Below the pieces are notes generated by a model. It made no database searches. It saw only the letters and a program-made list of their open reading frames with translations, and had not been told where the DNA came from. Of a DNA stretch of 64,000 nucleotides, positions 9,545-21,454 are shown in pieces. Positions within the stretch are counted from its first letter, which is position 1. Every line of letters begins with the position of its first letter. Source of the DNA: Chiridota heheva (lineage: Eukaryota > Echinodermata > Holothuroidea > Apodida > Chiridotidae); assembly GCA_020152595.1 (NCBI GenBank), contig JAIGNY010001701.1, positions 239,501-303,500 of the forward strand, given 5' to 3'. A program made the position numbers and the translations under genes.

Positions 9545-10980
9545 ATCAGGCATGATTATTAAACTGCACCTTTATTATTGTGGTCATTTGCATAAAGTTG
9601 CTACAGACTAGACTTGTTTTATTTAGTGTGCTTAGTCAGGGAGTGTGACAGGATGTGATTGCATATGGACATAGGGAGGGATGCCATGTGGGACATGGAT
9701 GGGGGCCATGAGAGACATGATATAATATATACCATGTGGTATATACCAAAGGCTATATGAGGCATAATTATTTGACCCCACCTTTTTTTTCCTTATTCAA
9801 CAACTCATTTGCATAAGTTAATATATGAACTGACACTTTCATACATAGTATGCTCAATCAGGGACTGATAGCTAGGATGAGACTTCTTATGGAGCCTATG
9901 GGACGTCATGTGGGACATGGGGTGGGATGCCATGTGGGACGGTGGACATGGGGTGGGATGCCATGTGGAACAGGGTGGAATGCCATGTAGGATATATGGT
10001 GGGATGCCATGCAGGACATAGGGTGGAATGCCATGGGATATGGAATGTCATGTGGGACATGGGATGTCATGTGGGACATGAGGTCCCACTTCATTTCAAC
10101 AAGTCATTTGCATATAAGTTAGTATATGAACTGACACTTTCATACATAGTATGCTCAATCACGGACTGATAGCTAGGATGAGACTTCTTATGGAGCCTAT
10201 GGGATTTCATGTGGGACATGGGTGGGATGCCGTAAGGAACAGGGTGGAATGCCATGTGGGACATGGTGGGATGCCACGAGTAATACAGAGTGTGACATAG
10301 GTTGGGATGCCATGTGTGACATAAGGTAGGATGCCATGTGTGACATAAGGTAGGATGCCATGTGTGACATAGGATAGGAGGCTATGTGGGACATGGGGTA
10401 GGAAGCCATGGGGACATGGGATGTAATGCCATGAGGGACATAAAGTAGGATGTCATTGGGAGGGATACCATGTGGAACATACGGTGGGATGCCATGTGGG
10501 ACATCAGGTGGGAAGCCACTGATGCGGGACACAGGGAGGGATGTCATGTGGTACTTATGGTTGGATTAATGTGGGACATATATGTAGGATGGGATCCATC
10601 TGGGTCGTAGGGTGGGATGCCATGTGGGACATATAGTGGAATGCCATGTGGGACATACGGTATAATTCCATGTTAAACACTGTATGGTGGAATGCCATGT
10701 GGGAGATGTGGTGGAATGCCATGTGGAACAAGGCATGGAATGGTGGAACAAGGCATGGGATGGTGGAACAAGGCATGGGATGTCATGTGGGACATGAGGT
10801 GGGATGCCATGTGGGAGATATGGTGGAATGCCATGTGGGACATGGGATGTATTGTGAGACATGGGGTGGGATGCCATGTGGGACATGGGATGCCATGTGG
10901 GACTTAGTGTAAGATGCCATGTTTATAATTGGCTGGGTCATATGATACGGGTGACAATTTGCATGGGCATGCAAACCATG
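9545..10980 (+). repeat. 21-bp minisatellite with a higher-order ~300-bp unit (array 1)
   Basis: The basic unit is 'gggatgccatgtgggacatgg' (21 bp) with many variants. Three non-satellite leaders, at about 9545-9650, 9780-9905 and 10090-10205, each contain 'catttgcata...agttagtatatgaactgacactttcatacat'-like text, and the last two are nearly identical, followed by satellite runs. This shows a higher-order repeat. The right flank 10923-10980 ('ataattggctgggtcatatga', then 'ttgcatgggcatgc') reappears after array 3. The Met/His/Trp-rich open frames over this region are products of the repeat. Confidence 0.85.
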
Positions 10981-10984
10981 ATTG

Positions 10985-13185
10985 TATTTACCGTTCTAGC
11001 TGTTTATTTCTTTCGCTAAAATTTCTAAATATCCAGGAAAATACCATAAATGGATCAAAACTTGCAGCAGGCCACACTGAACATCTAAAAGTTAATGCAT
11101 GATCATACACGATAGCGAATCTGAGGTTTGTTTGCCCCACCTAGTTTCCGCATTACTATGGTAGGTGTGGCTTATTTGGTAACTCAGAGACGTTAATTAT
11201 ACAAACTCTTTTAATTATATTTTCACGGAGAGCGATGCGGTTGGGGGATTCTTACGCCATACACCTTTGTATAGAGACATTCCAGATGTTGTTAGACTTG
11301 AAAGCAGGGCCTACTTTCTGTGGTTTAAAAAAAAAAATACATTATTAACCCTTACTCTACCACGGGCGATATTATTGAATGACCTAATTTAGCTGGAGAG
11401 CCATACACCTATTTCCTGCTGAACAATAGAATCTTTGGGTGATAATAGCTGATTTGCAGTCAAAGAAAATGTATGAAAGCTTCCTGAAATGAATTACAAA
11501 TGCATCGCAGACATCATTTAATAACATATTCATCATCATAACAAGGATGTAAACCTTTAGGATTTTCCAGGAATCAGAAATGTTTTTCTATTTAACAGTG
11601 TGATAAATACAATGCTAGGGTTAGGCCGCATTTCCCCAAAAAGGTACAATATTTGCTTTGTATACCTTTTTCTACGTCTCAAGTCCAAAATGCATCAATG
11701 TACCAAGTTACAATCAAATCTAAGCACATATCCTAAAAAAGAGAGCCTCAAAACAGTCATTTACTTGGCAAATTATGTGACTTTTGAAGCTCATTGCAAA
11801 ATAATGATCAGTTTTCATAGTTGTTTATGAAAAGAATCAAGAAATGTTGGTTTATCAAGCTGAAATTATGAAAACTGAAATTGTTTATGTTTGATCTATT
11901 TAAAATGAAAAAAGGTCATTCATTGAAATATCTCAATTGAAAAGTTTCAAATCTGTATGTTAACATTATATGCCAGTTATAATTGAATCTAAAATATTGG
12001 TTTAACTTATATTGCCTCTTGATTTCACTTGGGGCCCTTAGAAGGTGGCTCCCAGGCTACACTATGAATGGGCATGGATGCTGGAAGAGGAGCCAGGGGG
12101 GACATAGGCAAGTGGTACAACTTGTCCCCACCCCAATTTTCAGTCAAAATTACACAGGACATCTGGCAGTCATTTTGTTTTGGCCCCTCAAGTTTGAAAA
12201 CATTCCGGGGCCCATGTGAATGGCAATGTATCACATTCATGTGTATGCATTGTACGTACTGTGCCTCACAGTACAGGATTTGCATCTGTAGGAGTACTTG
12301 TAAACACATGTTTTCCAATTTTCCAGTTTTTTTTTTCTATGATAAGTGAGATTTTGTGAATTTTTTTTTAAGTTGACGCAGCTTAGAGTCAGGCAGTTAT
12401 ATTATATATCCAGCATTGAAAGATGTATTATCGGGGTCCTTGGTGTTTAAAACAATCAACTTGGTACTTGATTCTTTATGGAAATATAGGAATTAGTCAA
12501 TTGAATGGGGCTTTTTTTGCACTTACATACTGCACATGCACTGTACTTGTATACACTGTTGTGCACCTTCACAATTTGAGACGTGAGGTTTATATGTAGC
12601 TGCATACCTTCCCTGTATAGCATGATGATCTACCAGTCGCATTGAAAAGTTGTCCAATATGGGGGTTTACCTGTCTAATGATGCATGCAACATCTCTCCT
12701 ACACTGATTGGAAAACCCCACAAAGTAATGTCGCCATTCATGCACTAGAATTTGATCTTGTTACTACCACAAGCTGTAATTACCACAAGCCGGCTGGGCT
12801 TTAAAACTTATCGTGTAATTTTATGGGCGAGTAAGCAAGTAATGCAAATCAGAAGCCGGGGTACATAACTTGACCACCCGACCAGTTTTCTTTTAATGAT
12901 CGGGTATTTAGGACAGATTTTTAATGCCGCCATAAGATTGTAATGAACTCATGATTTACCACTTGATGTGTGACATGTTATATCTTGTTTATTTTGGTAT
13001 TTGATTATATTCAACCTTAATAGTATATACAGTCCTAAAAATGAATGAATGGTGAGATGTGGGGGGTGGGGTTGGTTAAAGAGATGGTATCATGGCACAT
13101 TTATTTGACTCTCAAGTCATAGTGCCTCCTGCATGATTGATTTGGTGTTGATATTAAGTGTAGGTGAGGCTAAATATAAATTATG
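10985..13185. other. Intron 1 sequence, mostly unrecognised
   Basis: A half copy of the TTAACCCTTACTCTACCAC terminus seen in MITEs at 33.1-33.4 kb occurs at 11344. The text at 12030-12220 ('gggcccttag', 'ccccaccccaattttc') is of a low-copy 'accatgtcccc' repeat type that recurs near 22.9 kb. I see no genes. Confidence 0.4.
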
Positions 13186-13189
13186 TCAA

Positions 13190-13300
13190 TCTTTTTTATT
13201 GCTGGGGAGTTAACCTGTGATGGGCTGGTGTCCTGTCTAGGGAAAGTCATGTGCTCTCATCTGCTTGCACCATGGAAATGGACCGTATGAGCCTAATGGC
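13190..13300 (-). repeat. Dispersed repeat with TTAACTCCCCAGCA end (copy 1)
   Basis: Read on the minus strand, 'ccatggtgcaagcagatgag', 'acaggacaccagcccatcac' and 'ggttaactccccagca' match the + strand sequence at about 24517-24600 over roughly 90 bp. I found no terminal repeats or tail, so the element class is not clear; it may be a SINE body. Confidence 0.5.
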
Positions 13301-13309
13301 TCAGATGGA

Positions 13310-16300
13310 TTTAACTGACTCATTTGATTCCAAGCAATGATAACACCTACGGAAACTACAATGATCATCTGGCCACACATCTTGCTTAAGTGAACAATGT
13401 ACGTTTGTTGTAGTTAAAGTTAGAAAGACCTCTTTATCAGAAGTGGCTGAAATCACTTTAAAAAATATGTGGACAATATCAGGAAAGGCAACGTCAGCTT
13501 AAATGTTGCAAAATTCCAGTGAACTTGACTGATCCACTGATTTGATACTATTGATTATCTGTGGGAAACACAGATGATGCAACAGTAGACTGTAACTATA
13601 GCATCATAAGAAGGAATTTCCATGCACATTTTTGGAATAAAAAGCTTGATGCACATTTGCATTTTGGTTTGAAATGGAAATTTGCTGTTATCAGTTTGTA
13701 AACGAAGGTGGATTACCGAGGAGCCAGTTCATAAATTATTATGTCGACTAAAGAAAACAATTATCAGACCTCTAGCTTGATTTAAAAAGGGGCAGGGTGC
13801 TAGACTTGTTGAGGAGCACATTAATGCGCGCGCAAAGCACTGTGTCTTTTCAGCATGGAGTCCAGGGGCGCCCTAAAGGTTCAATCCCCTGGTGAAGAAG
13901 TTCTGGGAATTTAGCTATCATACATCTCAGAATGAATATTCTGACTGATAAGGACCAGTCATTAGCCAAACAGGACAATTGCTTACTATGTTATCGTTCT
14001 GTGTTCTGTATCTATGTAAGGTATTTCATTTATGAGGCTAATTAAGATTATTAAGTTAAAAAAAATAATTCAATCTAAAATGTACTTTTTTTTCTCATGA
14101 GGGGCAGGGCAGACCCCAGGGGCAGGGTGGACCACCAGGGACAGGGTGGACCCTCAGAGAGGTAGGCCGGGCCCACATAGGAGTGGGCAAACTGCCCCTG
14201 TGAAACAGCAAACCTAGGGGTCTGATTATTTTCTGCTTCATGTAGTATATAATATGTGAAAGCTTTGCAAGCATCCGTCCAGATATTGATCAAAATTTAA
14301 AAAAACTCATTTCATCAGAGAAGCCTATTAAATAATGTATCTTGTTACGATATATGATATGAAATACAGTATATGCAAAGTCGTGTTGTGTTGAGATTTT
14401 CTCAATTTCGGAAACCTTCCAGATTAATTTTATTGTTCACAGGATATGATCAAAGTTGTGCTTTCATATTCTATCAAGTTATATAAAGATCTATGAAATA
14501 ACATACTGTACAAGTACTATGTTTGAAAATCAGCAAAGAATTGTTACAAAAAGTGTTTGTTTATATGAAGAGATGCAAACATATAACATGAAAGTCCTTT
14601 TGTCCAGGGTGTGCGTACCTATGTGATTGGGAATGTGAGTGGTGTGAAGAAGAAATTCCTGACAAAACTTCAGATATGATGAAGGCGTCATAACTAGCAT
14701 GATTTGGGGGTTGGTGGAGGTGTGAAATACCCGGGTCAGTACATACACCTTAAAGTTCAAACAAAGTGGAGGGAGGCAATTTTTTCCCAAAATGTACTGA
14801 ATTTTTACTATTTTACTGAAAAGTGGGGGCAAATGTAATGTCCCCCACGGGGAATTACAGCCCTGTTCATCAGTCCCCACTCCTTTATAGAAATGACAAG
14901 TTTGCTACAATCTACTCAAAAAGTTTGTATGCTCTTTTAAATTTGTCGCAATATTGAAAAATCCAAGGAATTCAGTTTGTTATTTCTGGATCAAATTTTT
15001 GTGCTTATCCACATTGATGAATTTTGTCACTGTTGATCCAGTGTTATTTTAAACTGAAGCTGTAGGGGATTTTAGCTCTCAAGTTGCCAATAATCTTTGT
15101 TTCCTTAGAAACAAATCAATGAAAGTCTTTTCCACCTTGGTGGAAATCCCCCTGAATTGTTGTAAGTTTGGCAGCCTTACTGGGTCATTAATGATTTTTT
15201 TAAGTTAAATAGCGACACGACATGTGTTTTAGAAAAGTGTTGAAAATTACAAGTGTTACTGAAGTCACTAATGTGGTGAGTGTGAATAATATGAAAATGT
15301 CTAAGTTGAAATGCTGAACATGAAGTGAAAATGGAAAATGTATTTGAAGGAATCACCGTATCCACATGAATGGTCATCAACCCTAAAATTAAGAGGAATA
15401 GTGCAAAAGTTTGAATACAGTACTGTAGGTTTCTTTCATAGTCTTGGTGACACAAGATTCACTTGAAGCCAGTGGCAGACTAATGACAGCTAACGTTTGT
15501 TGTGAAACTCCTGTTAACAGAAAATATTACATTTTCATGTAGAATAATGTTTGAAGACTATAAAACAGCTTGTTTAGTTTCAGAAATGTCTTGCGCAAGA
15601 GGTTTAGCTCTGGCATGCTTTGTGAGATATTGAAGTTGATGATTACAGACCATTACTTTTGTATAAGGAAACAAATCGTGCCATCATTTTAATTGAGCTA
15701 CTGTATAATTGACCGAAACAATGTCTTCCATCTATTATTATAATTGCCAAGTTCCATAGGTGTAGATCCTGGGAAATGGGGGTATATATCCCCCCCTCCC
15801 CACTTTTTGGTGAAGTCATAATGTACATAACACTTTTTTCACTGTGTGAAATTTGAAAAAAATTGCAATTATCCCCCCCACCCCTCCCACACTTTTTTGA
15901 ACTGATCTACACTACTGCCAAGTTCCAAATCCTCTTTTCCAAAGCTAGCTGCCCTTTTTTTTTTTTTTTTTTTTACTTTTGTAATTGAGGTTTCAAAAAA
16001 CAATGGAATTTACTTTTAAGATAGGATAGCTATTCAATCTATGACACATGTCTGTGCTCTTGAATATTAAGGTTGGTGAAATCAACCAAGTGTGAAGAGA
16101 TCTTTAATTTGTAATGGATGTTGATGAGATTTGTATAATTTCATTCTAATTTCTATTGATTTCAAAATCTGCATACCAATTGTCTTTTGTCCTTAAATAT
16201 TTATGGTTATTGATGACAATCATCAACAGGTGAATTTTATGAAACAATTCTCAGCTGTATTTTTTTCATATTTTTTAACTAGTGTTTTACAAATCTTCAT

Positions 16301-18120
16301 TAAAACAATCAAAGATTACAGCCCTAGAGAAATGTATTGATAGGTATTAAAGGCTAGTGAAGGTCATACAGTTTAGTAAATTGTAAAAATCAATATGTAC
16401 AATATCTAGGTTTAGGCTGGCATTGCTTTACCAGGGATAGTTTAACAATGCTTCTGTTTAGCACTGTACGTTAAATAGTAGGGTTTATGATAATCTGATT
16501 AAGTTTTTGTGTCTGCATGGCTCATAGAGGTACTGTTAGACAGTATTATAACAATTAATCATTTCTACCATACAGCAAGAATTGTGTTCTGTTGTGATTA
16601 AGATGTGCCAAGGAAGTATCACTTACAGTACTGCAACTCAATATTTAATTGATTTTGTATTCCCAAGCTAATTCTACTTGTATCCTCAATTCAGGCAATT
16701 ACAATTAATTCCATACACGATAAGAACTGAGGTACGTGGTGTTGAGAGAAAACGCTTCACGTCCTGTGTACTATTATGGGATGTTTCTTCTTTTATTCTA
16801 ATTGGATCTTAACTTGTTTTTCCATCTTATTCTTCTGAGAGATGTTTTATCCATCATGTGATTCATCTTGAGTGAGTCAATTACCCCTTTGTTTATTGAC
16901 CTATTTTGATGTCATACACATGTATATTTAAACACCTCATTAACTAATTAATGACCCTCCAAGCATCCATAACACACATTACCACATGTGTCTCTTCATG
17001 AACACCAGAAATGATGTCGCTGATTAAATTGACAACTGAAGAACACGTGTAATTCTTTTGTACACCCAGTAATAAAAGATGCAGCATATAGTGTCATCTC
17101 TGTCAGATGAATCTATGCGTGGAATGTGAGCACTGTTATTAACAGCTATTAGGAAGAAGAGTGTTGTGGGTTATACACAGAACATTTAACGTATAGCAGT
17201 AATTATAATCGTGTCTATTTCAGCAAATCTTTCATTTCAGTTCGTATTGGGTGTTTCGGTTGTATGGAACTTGAAATACTCTTCTTGGGATAATTTAATG
17301 AGTATTATATTTAAGAGGAATTTTACTGGAAATGTTTGCTTGGAATTGTCTTAATACAATAGGCGCTTGCTGTTCTTGAAGAGAAATGATTTCTTTATGG
17401 AGTTGTGCTAGATGTATTTGTTGAAAAGAAGCTTTGTTTTAAGTTTTAAGGAATATTCTTGTGGAGACAGTTTTGAATTCATGTAATTATATCTTTTGCA
17501 TGAAAATATCTTGCATTGAATGGTCATGATTGTGATGCAAGTCTAAACTCCCAGTGAGTGCTTGGAATGAGAAATTGTTATGTTTGTTTTCCACCAAGGA
17601 GATCCTTCGTGACATGAGGCAGTGTTTTAGGTTTTGTTCACAGAGATACACAGTACTAAGTTTCTTACTTGTTTAGTCATGATTCACACGCTGTATTCAG
17701 TATTTGATTGTTTAGTTTTTATGTTATCTTGTTTCTTGTTTTCTGGTTGGTTATTCTCATGGTTGAGTGCTGTTGATTTAAGATTCCTTTCTGTGTGTCA
17801 TAGTTGGTGCTAGTTGTCTCATGGAATTTCAAAGTAGAATATCTTCAGTTGTCGTTAGTATTTTTTTTTTAATTCTCTTGGAGAAATTAAAATGTTTGGA
17901 TATGAGAGGTCTCTATATTTTCATTCAAATGAATTTAATTTGATTTCACCTGAGTCCTGTTTTAATTTCAGTGGAATCAAAATTGATATTAATTTGTTTT
18001 GATTTACAAGAAATTCTTTCTATAAGATTTTCTAGTACAGTAAAGCAACATAATACCCCAGTAAACAAATGTGTAATTGGTACCTTTTCCCCCTTTCACA
18101 TGGTGAAGAACATTACCAAA
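13310..18120. other. Intron 1 sequence without recognised genes
   Basis: This long AT-rich stretch contains a GGGGCAGGGTGGACC short tandem repeat (14099-14160), a poly(T) run (15956-15974) and several 'ccccctccccact'-type tracts (15790, 15877). Small open frames are scattered and unsupported. Confidence 0.4.
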
Positions 18121-18134
18121 TAGAATATAGATTT

Positions 18135-18470
18135 ATTGTGTACAATGTATAGTTTCTATATACAATGTATAGTTATTAATATACAATGCATAGTATCTAT
18201 ATACAATGTTTAGTTATTATATACAATGTATAGCTACTATATACAATGTATAGTTACTATATACAATGTATAGTTACTATATACAATGCATAGTCACTAT
18301 GTACAATATTTAGTTATTATATACAATGTATTGTTACTATATACAATATATAGTTACTATATACAATATATAGTTACTATATACAATGTATAGTTAATAT
18401 ATACAATGTATAGTTACTATCTATATTACAATGTACTGTATAATTTCTATATACAATGTATATTTTCCAT
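18135..18470 (+). repeat. AT-rich 20-bp minisatellite
   Basis: About 16-17 copies of 'tatacaatgtatagttacta' with point variants, for example 'gcatag' for 'gtatag'. Very low GC content. Confidence 0.9.
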
Positions 18471-18479
18471 ATTCAGTAT

Positions 18480-19590
18480 TGAAACCCGCTGCAGTTAATC
18501 ATAGTTATAACCTGACTGTGCCCTTTTGTCTGAAGACTGTTATGGACTGCAGTACAGTCCATTAGGTTTGAAACATGATCTATGTTTGATGATACATCGC
18601 CATGGTAATTGCATATTATCAAGTAATGACTGATAGGACGGAATATTCCTCTATTCCATAAGGTTTTTTTTCTCATTCAGACCTCCTACTAGGTGTCAAG
18701 AAAAATTGATCTTTAGAATGAGTCATTTCTTTAGAGATAAGTAGAGCTCTGGAGCTTTGTTTTGAATGAATTTTCAAGAAGTCATAATTCTGACAGTATC
18801 TAATGGAATAAGGGACTGCTCTGTGGTTATTTACCCACCAGTTTGGATTAATTGTGATTGTGGATGTTGATCAGAAGGAGCACTTGGTCGAAATGTGAGG
18901 GCGATGATTCTGTAGTCTCAGAATTATTTGAACACACTTTTTGTGCACGTAATAGTACTGATAACTTTTATTTCTAATGAATACTGAAGCTTTTTTTTGA
19001 GGGGGGAGGAGGAATATCAAAAATTAGACGTGCATTTTTCTGTCTTCAAAATTCCCATGACGCCAAAAAGATGCCCTAATTTTTGGGCAGAGAGCACTTT
19101 TAAGTTGTGAGGAGTTTCTATCTTTTGTTGGATGGTAAAGTATTTTGTTGAATCTTGTTCTGTAGGTCATTAGTCAAGCAAAGGATCCAGAGGCAGAAAG
19201 GAACAACATTGTTGATAAAGGAGGTAGTCATTTTGTCATCATTCATATTGATTGCGATTGGCAAAGTCTTCTGTAGTATAAGGCTAAGGAGTTGCTAATA
19301 TTCCTTGTTGTTCCACATATTAAAACAAAACATCATAGTCAACTAATTATATTGTTTTGAGTAAAAATATGATCATACCTTTGTAACTTTTGAATAACTC
19401 AGTGCTTAGCACTAGCCAGGTATTTTCAGTCTGTTTCTGGAACAACCGTCATCATTTTCATTTTATTATCCATTTCAAAATGCAGGAACATTGGGCAAAG
19501 GGTGTATCTATGCAATTTTGTGAATTAATTTACACATGCTGCTGCAAAGAATTGTTAAGAACATATTTTCAGAAGGAAATTAAAGATCAT
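18480..19590. other. Intron 1 sequence without recognised features
   Basis: AT-rich intron. A 67-codon open frame at 19390-19593 ends at the in-frame TAA upstream of candidate exon 1b and has no recognisable domain. Confidence 0.35.
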
Positions 19591-19623
19591 TAACTAAAAG
19601 CTCTAAACAGTTTTGTGCTGGAG

Positions 19624-19687
19624 ATGTTCCGCTATGTAGCGGATCTCACCGACTCGCCAGTCAGACAAAAATACAAAATAAAGAAAG
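19624..19687 (+). CDS. Candidate alternative first coding exon (1b) of the MsrB gene
   Basis: An ATG in GAG-ATG-T context opens 21 codons reading MFRYVADLTDSPVRQKYKIKK, then one base of a glycine codon and a consensus donor, AAAG followed by GTAAGT at 19688. The stretch is visibly richer in G and C and in CpG-containing codons than the surrounding intron, as expected of coding sequence. It ends in phase 1 exactly like exon 1, so splicing to exon 2 keeps the MsrB frame and would give a 161-residue isoform. An in-frame TAA lies upstream at 19591-19593. Possible UTR acceptors sit at 19572 and 19610. It cannot be an in-frame internal exon via the 19610 acceptor, because that reading hits TAG. It could instead be a repeat fragment or an unrelated exon. 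Confidence 0.42.
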
Positions 19688-19891
19688 GTAAGTTGTGTAC
19701 ATGATTATAGCAATACTGAATAAATCTGACTAATACTGTATGTATGTATGGAAGAATGTTTTCTTTTTCTTTCTTACCTAAAAATTATGTTATTTTATAG
19801 ATTAATGAATTTCCTTGATTATCTGTGGCAACACCTGTATTTAGGAACTGCATAAATTACAAAAACATAATTTTGTTTTAACATTTTTATT

Positions 19892-21290
19892 GGTTCTGAT
19901 GCGATAGCATCAGGAACCTATGCAGTCATGATGGTGTGTGTGTGTATGTATGTGTATGATTGTGATGGCCAGCTCGAAAACGTGATATCTCAAGAACGAT
20001 ACACTTGATTCATGTCATATGTGCCGTATTGTTTTTCGTGGTGATGTCATGCATATTAATGAGCAGGAGGGGGTTAATGTAAAAGTTTGAAATATTCATA
20101 TTTTAACAATCACATGTCTGTTTTGTATCATATTTGGTCTAATTATTTAGCTGAAATGTACATGTTCATGACGTAAAAACATTAAATTTTATTAATTTGT
20201 ATAGTAGTCGGGACTTAATATGATTTTGCTGAAAAGAGCTTGTAAACACGGTATCTCAAGAATGGTAAACTGGATTCATGTCATATTTGGTACACAGCTA
20301 GCCTATGGTCTGTAGATGTGCCCTATTGTTTTTTTTGTTTTTTATGATGATGGCTTGCATATTAATGAGTAGAGGTGGGGCTTAAAGTCCAAATCTTTAA
20401 ATGTTTATTTTTTAGCAACTACATGTCTGTTTTGTTTCATGTTTGGTAGTTATGATCTTAGCTGATGTGTGTACATGTTCATGATGTTAAAATGTTGAAT
20501 TTCATTAATATGCATAGTGGATAGTGATGGAGGGGTGGGGGTGGGGGTAATATGATTTTGCTATAAAGAGCTTGTAAACACAGTATTTCAAGAACAGTAA
20601 ACTGGATTAATGTATCATGTTGTACACAGATAACCCATGGTCTGTAGATGTGCCCTTTTGTTTTTGGTGGTGATATCACACATATTAATAAGTGGGTGGG
20701 CTTAAAGTGAACATTTAAAAAAAGTGATAAATGAACTGTATGTACGTTTTGGGTCATATTGAACAAAATGATAATAATAATAATGATAATAATATTAATA
20801 ATGATAATTTTGTTGGTTATTATGTACATGCTTATAATGTTATCAACAGATGCCATTGATAATATACATGGTGGGCATGGCTTAATATGAAAGTGCTAAA
20901 TGATATAAACACCATAAACGATATATCAGATTTATGCTGTATGTGGTACACAGATGAGTCATGGTCTGTACGTATGTTCTAATGTTGTGGAAGTGGTGTC
21001 ATGTCATGAATGCTAATGAGTAGGTGGGGCTTATTGACAAATTCTTGAAATAGGATAAATGAGCAATCATTTTTGCATCATACTTTGATGGTGTTGTTAA
21101 TTATTGTACAAATGCTAATGTTGTCAACATTTGTATTGATCTGCATGGTTGATGTGGCTTATAAATATATATCATGGAACAAATATTTCATGATATGCAA
21201 TGACATGACAGTTAATACAAATTTTGCAAATCAATCAGCTTATGAAAAACATCGGAACCACAAAACTTTTGGTTCTGATTTCAAGTAGTG
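19892..21290 (+). repeat. Four ~300-bp tandem units behind a GGTTCTGATGC hairpin
   Basis: The left end is a hairpin, GGTTCTGATGC-GATA-GCATCAGGAACC with one bulge (19892-19918), followed by a TG-rich run. Four diverged units follow, near 19975, 20240, 20565 and 20890. Each contains 'gtaaacacggtatctcaaga', 'tggattcatgtcatat', 'gtctgtagatgtgcc' and 'catattaatgag'. The right end near 21250-21285 repeats 'ggaaccacaaaacttttggt' text. No ORF is conserved between units, so this looks like a non-coding mobile repeat with internal amplification. Confidence 0.7.
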
Positions 21291-21392
21291 TGCATACTTT
21301 ATTGGTATGTTCATGTTATTTTGTATATTGTCTGTTTAACTTTCATTTGACTTGATCTTTCTCAATCACTCTGTTGTTGTTAGTATATTCTA

Positions 21393-21450
21393 GGAGATGT
21401 TATCTTAAATAACATCTCCCTGGTATATGTTATCTCAAATAACATCTCCT
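21393..21450. repeat. Tandem pair of hairpins GGAGATGTTAT
   Basis: A perfect 11-bp inverted repeat with 5-nt loop (GGAGATGTTAT cttaa ATAACATCTCC, 21393-21419) is followed at once by a second, imperfect copy ('atgttatctcaaataacatctcc'). Confidence 0.7.
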
Positions 21451-21454
21451 GGTA

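Noticed and set aside
9906-10974. Met/His/Pro- and Trp/Gly-rich open frames on both strands
   Set aside because: They follow the 21-bp satellite periodicity and have no domain or splice support. The same applies to those at 37327-38159 and 29157-30293.
20479-20856. 125-codon minus-strand open frame
   Set aside because: It is made of an (AAT)n run read as isoleucine repeats plus antisense of the 300-bp repeat units.
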